A stretch of 64,000 nucleotides of DNA. It comes from Ilyomonas sp963847085 (GTDB taxonomy: Bacteria > Bacteroidota > Bacteroidia > Chitinophagales > Chitinophagaceae). Positions 57,033 through 64,000 of the stretch are shown in pieces (the stretch's first letter is position 1; each line of letters begins with the position of its first letter). The position numbers and the translations under genes were made by a program. Under the pieces are notes generated by a model. It was given only the letters and a program-made list of their open reading frames with translations, was not told the origin of the DNA and made no database searches. The stretch covers positions 806,001-870,000 of the forward strand of contig CAWJYO010000009.1 of NCBI GenBank assembly GCA_963847085.1. Reading direction: 5' to 3'.

Positions 57033-57848
57033 ATGTTAAAGAAACGTATTTTATTTATTGCCACTGAAATGTCGCCCTACCTTGAACTGACAGAATTTGC
57101 AGAAGTAATAAATAGATTAGCCATCACCTGCAGCAGCAACAATTATGAAGTGCGCTGCATCATGCCGCGCTTCGGTGTGATTAACGAGCGCAGACATCGC
57201 CTTCACGAGGTAGTACGTCTTTCGGGCATTAATGTTTCTGTTGATAACGACGATTATCCCTTACAAATAAAAGTGGCTTCGCTGCCTACTGCTCGTTTGC
57301 AGGTTTATTTTTTAGATAACGAAGACCTTTTTAAGAGAAAAGGTGTTTTTACCGATGAAAAAGATGAATGGTATGACGACAATGGCTTGCGCACCGTTTT
57401 CTTTTGCAAAGGTGCTCTGGAAACGGTAAAGAAATTTGGCTGGCCGCCCGATGTCATTCATTGCAGCGGCTGGATGACGGGACTTGTGCCTATGTACATT
57501 AAAACGGCATATAAAAAAGATGCCGTTTTCAGCCAAAGCAAAATAGTATTTACCATTGGCGAAAATACATTCACTGATAGCTTAGGAACCGATTTTACAA
57601 AGCTGGCGCAAATTCATGCGAACATAAAAGACAAAGACCTGGAGTCGTTTAAAGAGGCTGATAACACGGCTTTGTTTAAGGGCGGTGCCACTTATGCCGA
57701 TGCGATAACATTTGGCTCGGATCATATAGATAAAAAGCTATTGACCGAATTTACTAAAATCAAGGGTAAAAAAATCCTTCCTTTTACAAGCTGGACAGGT
57801 GATTTAACGCCCTATCTCGATTTATACAATGAACTGGCAGCGAAATAA
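57033..57848 (+). CDS. Glycogen/starch synthase catalytic-domain-only protein (GT5 N-terminal half)
   Basis: 271 residues corresponding to the N-terminal half of GT5 glycogen synthase: ILFIATEMSPYLELTEFAEV, IMPRFGVINERRHRLHEVVRLSG, LKRKGVFTDEKDEWYDDNGLRT, GWPPDVIHCSGWMTGLVPMY and VFTIGENTFTD. The ADP-glucose-binding C-terminal half is missing, and the usual KTGGLAD start loop is absent. It cannot be a normal glycogen synthase. Stand-alone proteins of this type are recurrent in Bacteroidota; function unknown. Confidence 0.82.
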   Translation: MLKKRILFIATEMSPYLELTEFAEVINRLAITCSSNNYEVRCIMPRFGVINERRHRLHEVVRLSGINVSVDNDDYPLQIKVASLPTARLQVYFLDNEDLFKRKGVFTDEKDEWYDDNGLRTVFFCKGALETVKKFGWPPDVIHCSGWMTGLVPMYIKTAYKKDAVFSQSKIVFTIGENTFTDSLGTDFTKLAQIHANIKDKDLESFKEADNTALFKGGATYADAITFGSDHIDKKLLTEFTKIKGKKILPFTSWTGDLTPYLDLYNELAAK

Positions 57849-57979
57849 TTTTTATTTTATTGCGTTTATATGCCGGAATCGCTATTATCAAATCGTTTTT
57901 CTTTTATCAGTATCAAGCAAGAAAGAAATAACCAACTTACGAATACTGCATTCAACAACAGGCAGTTCCATCACTCGTT

Positions 57980-57987
57980 TATATTTG
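57980..57987 (+). promoter_or_regulatory. -7 promoter element for metK
   Basis: TATATTTG matches TAnnTTTG, 42 bases before the metK ATG. I looked for a SAM riboswitch in 57849-58029 and saw none. Confidence 0.5.
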
Positions 57988-58029
57988 CACACTTATTTTT
58001 TTCAATAAAAACAAATCAAACAATTAAAT

Positions 58030-59282
58030 ATGCCTTACCTGTTTACATCTGAAAGCGTATCAGAAGGTCATCCTGATAAAGTTGCCGACCAGATTTCTGA
58101 TGCGTTGATTGACCATTTTTTGGCTTTCGATCCTGATAGCAAAGTAGCCTGCGAAACCTTAGTAACTACAGGCCAGGTAGTGCTTGCCGGCGAAGTGAAA
58201 AGCCGCGCCTATCTTGATGTTCAGGAGATTGCCCGCAGTGTTATCCGCCGCATTGGATACACCAAAAGCGAATATATGTTTGAGGCGAACTCATGTGGTG
58301 TGTTGTCTGCCATTCACGAACAATCAGCCGACATTAACCAGGGTGTTGATAAAGTAGAAAAGAAGAACAGGGTGCAGGCGACCAGGGAATGATGTTTGGT
58401 TATGCCACCAACGAAACGGATAATTATATGCCGCTGGCGCTTGACCTCGCTCATAAAATTTTACAGGAACTGGCTGACCTTCGTCGTGAGAATACTGCTA
58501 TTAATTACCTGCGTCCTGATGCCAAAAGCCAGGTAACGCTTGAGTATGATGATAACAATCAGCCTATCCGCATTGATGCTATTGTGGTATCTACACAACA
58601 TGATGATTTTGGCAGCGAAGAAGAAATGCAGGCAAAAATCAAACAAGACATTATCAGCATTTTGATTCCGCGTGTAAAAGAGAAATACGCAAAGTTTGCT
58701 CATTTTTTTAATGACCAGATTAAATATCACATCAACCCAACCGGCAAGTTTGTAATTGGTGGTCCGCATGGCGATACCGGCTTAACCGGAAGAAAAATTA
58801 TTGTTGATACTTACGGTGGAAAAGGTGCGCATGGTGGTGGTGCTTTCAGCGGAAAAGACCCCAGCAAAGTGGACAGAAGTGCAGCTTATGCAACCCGCCA
58901 CATTGCTAAAAACTTAGTGGCTGCCGGCGTTGCCGATGAAGTGCTGGTGCAGGTTTCTTACGCCATTGGCGTTGCACAGCCGATGGGTATTTATGTAAAC
59001 ACATATAATACGGCAAAAGTAAAGATGACCGATGGTGAGATTGCCCAAAAAGTAAGCGAAGTATTTGACATGCGTCCTTATTTTATTGAACAGCGTTTGA
59101 AACTGCGCAATCCTATTTACAGCGAAACTGCTGCTTACGGGCACATGGGCCGCCAACCGAAAACGGTGGTAAAAGAGTTTCGTTCGCCCGAAGGAAGAAC
59201 AGTAAGCAAAGAAGTGGAATTGTTTACCTGGGAGAAGTTGGATTATGTACCGAAAGTGAAAGAAGCTTTTGGCTTAAAATAA
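58030..59282 (+). CDS. metK: S-adenosylmethionine synthetase, one-base deletion
   Basis: About 418 residues when joined. Makes SAM from methionine and ATP. MPYLFTSESVSEGHPDKVADQISDA, then after a break near 58,366 GAGDQGMMFGYATNET, GPHGDTGLTGRKIIVDTYGG, GGGAFSGKDPSKVDRSAAYATR and the ending ERLK-like. The break is repaired if AAGAACAGGGTG is read AAGGAACAGGGTG, giving EKKEQGAGDQG. Essential gene, so a missing G is the best explanation. Confidence 0.96.
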
Positions 59283-59300
59283 ACAAGTAATAAATTTTAG

Positions 59301-59338
59301 TAAAGCCTTCTCCGATGCTTCGGGAGGCTTTTTTATTT
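59301..59338 (+). terminator. Terminator after metK
   Basis: AAAGCCTTCTCCGA pairs with TCGGGAGGCTTTTTT (loop TGCT). Starts about 18 bases past the metK stop. Confidence 0.85.
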
Positions 59339-59410
59339 GTACTTTTATCGCTGCAATGCAAAGCCTGTTTGCATTGCAGCGATTTTTTTTTGTAGAAAAA
59401 GTGAAGTGTT

Positions 59411-59974
59411 ATGCATGAGATTGAACCCTATTTTAACTGGCGGCACCTGTACACGGCTGAAGAAGATGAGCGGTCGCCATTTTATGGCCGTGTGTACAGC
59501 GAGTTTGAGTTTTCGCAAACGATATACAACTATTACATTCATCCGCAGTGGGATGAATTTGGCAGCCGAACTTTATACATGAAATTGTTGTATGCCGATT
59601 ATGAACAGCATTTTGTAATTATCGAATTGATAGGAGAGTGGAACGATGCGATTGAAAACGACATCATGACGCTAAAGCGCGATGTGGTGGATAAATTAGA
59701 AGCAGAAGGTATTACCAAATTTATTTTGATTGGTGAAAATGTATTGAATTTTCATAGCGGTGATAAAGATTATTACAACGAATGGTTTGAAGAAGTAACC
59801 GATGAAAACGGCTGGATTGTTTTGTTGAACATGCCCGAAGCAACCCAACACGATTTTAAAAAACGCAAGCTGAATTATTTTATCGAACTGATGAATTTGC
59901 CCAACTGGCGTGCTTATAAACCCGAACATTTGTTTGTAAAAATTAATGATGAGATTAGCAGGAGATTGGAATAA
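59411..59974 (+). CDS. Conserved protein of unknown function
   Basis: 187 residues, cytosolic, rich in aromatic and acidic residues (MHEIEPYFNWRHLYTAEEDE, NYYIHPQWDEFGS, LIGEWNDAIENDI, GENVLNFHSGDKDYYNEWFEEV). I do not recognise a named domain, though the look is that of a Bacteroidota core protein. Monocistronic between the metK terminator and a repeat; the left repeat arm begins nine bases after its stop. Confidence 0.75.
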   Translation: MHEIEPYFNWRHLYTAEEDERSPFYGRVYSEFEFSQTIYNYYIHPQWDEFGSRTLYMKLLYADYEQHFVIIELIGEWNDAIENDIMTLKRDVVDKLEAEGITKFILIGENVLNFHSGDKDYYNEWFEEVTDENGWIVLLNMPEATQHDFKKRKLNYFIELMNLPNWRAYKPEHLFVKINDEISRRLE

Positions 59975-59982
59975 GTTTGAAC

Positions 59983-60200
59983 GAGGATTTGGGCCGATGT
60001 TTAAGGTTTTCGGGATGAAATATAAAAAGTTTATTTATTTTGATTGAGGAGAGTGGAAGAGTTTGGTTTTGCACATATTGTTGATAGCTCTTCGTTGAGG
60101 ATCTTTTACTGAAACAGATGACCAATACAACAATAAAAAATCAGCAATGAAAACATCCATATCCCACAAATCCCAAACATTTACCCAAATCCTAGTTCAG
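59983..60200. repeat. Dispersed repeat family, copy 3, overlapping the hemE 3' end
   Basis: Left arm from GAGGATTTGGGCCGATGT to CGGGATG (59983-60016); right arm ATCCCACAAATCCCAAACAT plus TTACCCAAATCCTAG (60161-60195) is its near complement. The right arm also matches 4050-4082. The hemE stop (TTA at 60181) and last codons lie inside this arm. Confidence 0.7.
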
Positions 60201-61215
60201 AATATTCCTTCACCGTATTCACAAACGCTTTCGCAGCATCAACAGGCACATTCGGCAAAATGCCATGACCTAAATTGGCAATATGTCCGTTTGCCTTCAA
60301 AATCATCGAAGCATTTGTTTGACTTCTTTTTCAATTTGTGGTATTGGTGATAATAATTTAGCAGGATCGAAATTGCCCTGCAATGCAACATCATCACCAG
60401 CAAACTGTCTTGCCATCTGTGGGGTGATGCACCAGTCAATGCCCAAACCTTGTGCGCCCGTTGCCGCCATTTTTCCTAATGAATGCCAGGCACCTTTTGC
60501 AAAAATGATAACGGGTACTTTTGGTTTTGCCGCATTTACAATTTGTGTGAATATAGGGCAACGAAAACACTTCAAAATCCTGAGGCGAAAGCAAGCCGCC
60601 CCAGCTATCAAAAATTTGCACCGTATCAGCACCGGCCTTAATTTGTTCATCCAGATAAGCAATGGTGGTATCAGTAATCATTTGCAACAACTGTGTGCGC
60701 AAGTTCAGGTTGCTGATAACAAAACGCTTTGGCTTCATCAAAGGTTTTGCTGCCTTTTCCTTGCACCATATAGCAAAGCAGCGTCCACGGTGCGCCTGCA
60801 AAACCAATGAGCGGCACACGATTGTTCAGTTCTTGCTTAATCAGTTTAATAGCATCAAATACATAATGCAATCTTTCCTTTACATCCGGTACACAAATGC
60901 GTGCAAGTCGGCGCTTGTTTTTATCGGATTTGGTAATACCGGACCTTTGTTTTCTATCAATTGAACTTCCAATCCCATTGCCTGTGGAACCACTAAAATA
61001 TCAGAAAACAAAATAGCGGCATCTACACCAATCTGGTCAACGGGTTGTAAAGTAATTTCACATGCCAGTGCCGGTGTTTGCACACGCTCAAAGAATGAAT
61101 ATTTTTCTCTCAGCTTAATGTAATCGGGCAGATATCTTCCGGCTTGCCGCATCATCCAAACCGGCGTACGTTCTGCCTTCTCACCCCGTAAAACTTGTAA
61201 TAATAAATGGTTCAT
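60181..61215 (-). CDS. hemE: Uroporphyrinogen decarboxylase, several frameshifts
   Basis: About 344 residues when joined. Decarboxylates uroporphyrinogen III to coproporphyrinogen III. RTPVWMMRQAGRYLPDY, LACEITLQPVDQIGVDAAILFSDILV, VPLIGFAGAPWTLLCYMVQG, YLDEQIKAGADTVQIFDSWGG, QGNFDPAKLL and ILKANGHIANLGHGILPNVPV are all family motifs, spread over about five frames (changes near 60,890, 60,705, 60,560 and 60,315). The final residues YSELGFG are encoded by repeat sequence. Confidence 0.92.
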
Positions 61216-61227
61216 GAAAAATTGTGG

Positions 61228-61944
61228 CTACTCAACTTGATGAGAAGCTTCGTTATAAAAATGCGTTACTTGCTCTAACAGGCTATCTGCTCCAGGCCAA
61301 TCACTGGTAACAATTTTGTTTGTACAATACGATTGAATGGCAGCGGTTGTGGTATCGCCAATAGAAAAGAAAACAGTATCAACCGGCGTGGTGTTTATCG
61401 AAAAGAAACTATGTACTGCACTCGGGCTAAAAAACAAAATACCATCGTAATTCTCCTCAATAAACTGAGGTGTTTGTACGGTGGTGTAAACAATCACTTC
61501 ATCGGTTATAATATTGTGTTCTCTTAGTTTTTGGGGTAGATGATTTAAATGCTGATCGCCGCAGAAAAACACCACTTTCTTTGCGCGGTTTAATGCAATA
61601 ATGCGCTCTGCCAAAAGATTGGCATTTTTTGCAGAAGCGATAGATGGTTTCTTCACCAAACGCTGCAATAACATGTTCTTTGGTTTTGCCACTCACACAA
61701 TATATTTTCCAGTCCGTGTTGTTGTATTTGTTCGGCAACTGCATCTACTGCATTGGTGCTGGTAAACACAATATACAAAGGTTGTGTAGCCAATTGTTGT
61801 AAAGTGTTTTTTAATTCGTCTGGAAACAATAGACTGTGTATGAATGAAAGAAACAGAAGAAATATGTATGTTGGCATCGGCTGCTTTGGCAGTTGTATTT
61901 TCGTCCAGCAACCGTGTACTTAATAAGTGGATTTTGTTTTGCAT
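61228..61944 (-). CDS. hemD: Uroporphyrinogen-III synthase, frameshifted
   Basis: About 238 residues when joined. Closes hydroxymethylbilane to uroporphyrinogen III. The family is divergent, but the start MQNKIHLLSTRLLDE, the block YIVFTSTNAVDAVAEQI, CVSGKTKEHV and the end IDGILFFSPSAVHSFFS plus VFFSIGDTTTAAIQ are typical, and the position between hemC and hemE fits. The frame changes near 61,830 and about 61,700. Confidence 0.82.
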
Positions 61945-61954
61945 GGTGGCATTG

Positions 61955-62863
61955 TTATGATGGCAATGTCGCTTTTTTATACAGCAATTCTTTCGCCATT
62001 TGGCTGCCAAAATCTTCTTTGTAGGATGAAATTGCAATTGTTTTTTCAACCTCGTACTTTTCCTTTCCATCCATCGAAAACCAGTTTCCTTTAAACTCAA
62101 GATTGTTATTGATGATTTGCGCCAATGCGCCAATTGGCGTTGAACATCCACCCTGCAGTGTTCGTAAAAAATCGCGTTCGGTTTTTGTGCAAATAAAAGT
62201 GGCTTCATCGTGAAGCGGCGCACAGTTTGTTTTTGCTCCAAAATCATCTTCACGGCATACTACTATAATAGCACCTTGTGCCGGTGCGGGCAACATCCAG
62301 TCTAAATCAATTGATTTTTGGGGACGAAGACCAATCCGTTCCAAACCGGCGGCGGCAAAGATGGCTCCATGCCAGTTGTTACTGGCCACTTTTTGCAACC
62401 TTGTATTTACATTTCCCCGAAGGTTTTCAACAGTGTGGTTCGGATATTTATGCAGCCACTGTGCAATGCGCCGAACGCTGCTGGTAGCAATGGTTGCAGA
62501 AGATTGTTCGTCTTCTAAAAAAGAGCAATTTTCTTTAAAAACAAAAATATCTTTATAATTAGCACGAGGCAGCACGGCTGCGGTAGTAAGCCCTTTTGCT
62601 AATTGCGTAGGCACATCTTTCATGGAATGAACAGCAATGTCAATGCGCTTGTTGAGCAAGGCAGCATCAAGTGTTTTGGTAAAAATTCCCTGCACACCAA
62701 TTTCATACAAAGGCGTGGCAAGGTCAATATCGCCTTCACTTTTTATAAAAACAAGTTCAGAGGCAATGCCGTGCTCTTACAATTGGGTTTTTACAAGCGT
62801 TGCCTGCCAAACCGCCAGTTGACTGTCGCGCGTACCAATGCGAAGAGGTGTTGTTTGTGTCAT
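61955..62863 (-). CDS. hemC: Porphobilinogen deaminase with an in-frame stop codon
   Basis: About 302 residues. Builds hydroxymethylbilane from four porphobilinogens. MTQTTPLRIGTRDSQLAVWQA, KSEGDIDLATPLYEIGVQGIF, DIAVHSMKDVPTQLAKGLT, TSSVRRIAQ, NLRGNVNTRLQK and the dipyrromethane cysteine in LQGGCSTPIGA. A TAA (62777-62779) follows KTQL; the frame continues without shift on both sides, so this is a substitution (CAA to TAA likely) rather than an indel. It may be a sequence error or a true nonsense change. Confidence 0.9.
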
Positions 62864-62869
62864 AACAGC

Positions 62870-64000
62870 CTAAGAATGAGAACCGTAGATGTAATCGTTA
62901 ATAGCTTCGATATAATTGCAACCCGGCTGATTAACACAGCGCATTTTTACTGCCATGTTATTGATTATTTTCTGTACTGCTTCGGGGGTGGCAGGCTGCT
63001 AACTGTTGTACTTGCTTCTTTCGATTTGCACGAAATCATAAGGCGGCAACTCTGCATGTTCATCAGCTTTTGTTTGGCTGCTTTTAAAAACGGCACGTGC
63101 CTGCGGTTGGCATACCATTCTTTTAATTCTTCCAGATGTTCGGCAAGAATTGCTTTTGCTTTGGGCACTTCAGCCAAACGCATTTGTAGGGTTTCATCGT
63201 TAAGCGCGATAGATCGTCAACATTCACAAGCTTGGATGCCGGGCAAGCTCTTTTACAGAAGCATCAATGTTATTTGGGATAGACAAATCAATCAGCACTT
63301 TGGTATCAGTTGCCGAAAATTGTGCTTTTGTAAGAATGGGTTGCGCTGCATTGGCAGAAACAATAATCACATCAGCCGCTTGCACTTCTTGGTTCAAATC
63401 GTCATAAGAAGCTTGAGCAATGTTTAATTCGTCCGCTAATTCAATTGCTTTTTCGGCCGTCCGGTTAATGACTGTGATATTTGTATTGTGTAAGTAATCT
63501 ATAATATTACGGCAAGTGCTGCCACCAATTTTTCCGGTTCCAATGATTAAAATTTTTTTATCAGCGATGGCGGGAACAGTCGCTTTTAAATATTGAATGG
63601 CTGCAAAAGAAACAGATACCGTTCCACCACTGATTCCTGTGTTCGTTTCGTATCGCTTTGGATGCCTGCAATGCGCCATTAATAATGCGTTCGCTAAACA
63701 TGCCAATAAAGCCCGTTCTTTAGCAAATTTTACCGCGTTTTTAATTTGCCCTACAATTTCATAATCGCCTAAAATCTGCGAATCCAAACCGGCAGCCACC
63801 TGCCACAAATGCGAAACCGCGTTATATCCGTGTTTGATATAAGATAGTTTGCCGAAAGGTGGTTTCGCTGCCCTTCGTCTCTGAGCAAAGCAAATGAATG
63901 AGGTTATTTACATCGTCCGTAACTCCATAAATTTCGGTGCGGTTGCAAGTGCTGATAATAAACACTTCTCCAAGCCCCATCTGCGTAGCTTTACATAATA
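62870..64000 (-). CDS. hemA: Glutamyl-tRNA reductase, 5' end off the window, frameshifted
   Basis: First committed step of tetrapyrrole synthesis from glutamyl-tRNA. The active-site cysteine motif IISTCNRTEIYGV is near the right edge; LWQVAAGLDSQILGDYEIVGQIKNA, the NADPH-binding ILIIGTGKIGG and the dimerisation tail follow. Breaks occur near 63,830, 63,660, 63,210 and 62,990. The stop is TAG at 62870-62872, seven bases before the hemC start, so hemA-C-D-E form one transcript. Confidence 0.9.

Larger units (their letters stand above)
4022..62236. repeat. Window-wide dispersed 11-mer GCAAAAACAAA (21 exact copies)
   Basis: Exact copies (either strand) start at 4022, 8365, 11568, 12262, 14514, 16255, 16286, 18145, 20837, 22168, 24127, 36606, 38712, 45872, 48373, 48725, 51500, 52441, 52830, 54203 and 62226. 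About 55 copies of the inner 9-mer AAAAACAAA were counted by eye. Eleven exact copies extend to GGCAAAAACAAA. They lie in coding and intergenic DNA on both strands. The listed span only brackets the set. Confidence 0.8.

Noticed and set aside
57849..58029. SAM riboswitch upstream of metK
   Set aside because: No SAM-I, SAM-II or related aptamer core is visible; only a promoter-like element.
1..64000. CRISPR arrays, tRNA or rRNA genes, IS elements
   Set aside because: Searched by eye for regular direct repeats, TpsiC-type GGTTCGAATCC arms and transposase motifs; none found.

Overview
The window looks like chromosomal DNA from a member of the Bacteroidota, most likely a Chitinophagaceae relative (an inference). 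Base composition is moderate. Several upstream regions carry the Bacteroidota -7 promoter element TAnnTTTG. Families typical of the phylum are present: LruC/DUF4842 lipoprotein, T9SS C-terminal sorting domain, DUF4293, a phosphosulfolactate synthase-like gene, the Bacteroidota type of purF and the ThuA, BON and PA0069 radical SAM families. No plasmid, phage, IS element, tRNA, rRNA or CRISPR array was seen.

Layout. 0-9 kb: aroE (cut by the left edge), comA-like, rdgB, ilvE, rpsL-rpsG, a VOC protein, UV endonuclease uvsE, ornithine aminotransferase rocD, ogt and osmC. 9-17.4 kb: a large LruC lipoprotein, msrB, threonine aldolase, a membrane hydroxylase and a divergent carotenoid operon (crtD-like, cruF, crtZ). 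17.4-28 kb: rluE, lpxD, small conserved genes, a histone H1-like protein, apaG, a ThuA protein, alkB, ribD, prmC and exbB-exbD. 28-31 kb: a histidine operon with a His leader peptide and attenuator (hisL-hisG-GNAT-hisD). 31-40 kb: sucC, an AraC regulator, ffh, a T9SS protein, DUF4293, a seven-haem cytochrome, a methyltransferase and a Fic protein with operator-like repeats. 40-52 kb: mfd, purF, marC, btuB under a cobalamin riboswitch, a 2H phosphoesterase, a radical SAM protein, DUF1543 and BON proteins. 52-64 kb: an S9 peptidase, a C45/phospholipase B-like lipoprotein, a DMT protein, a GT5 fragment-like protein, metK and the tetrapyrrole operon hemA-hemC-hemD-hemE (hemA cut by the right edge).

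Two window-wide properties matter. First, many clearly essential genes (rpsG, metK, hisD, purF, mfd, hemA, hemC, hemD, hemE, ribD, aroE) are broken by single-base indels or a stop. I read this as residual sequencing or assembly error, so those genes are annotated across the breaks. Second, the 11-mer GCAAAAACAAA (either strand) occurs 21 times by my count, in genes and between them, and is sometimes built into terminator stems as an inverted pair. Genus-specific uptake or skew signals behave this way, and this is the most interesting unexplained signal here. Several families of imperfect inverted repeats also sit between genes, and some reach into gene 3' ends (hemE, crtZ) or into a gene (prmC).
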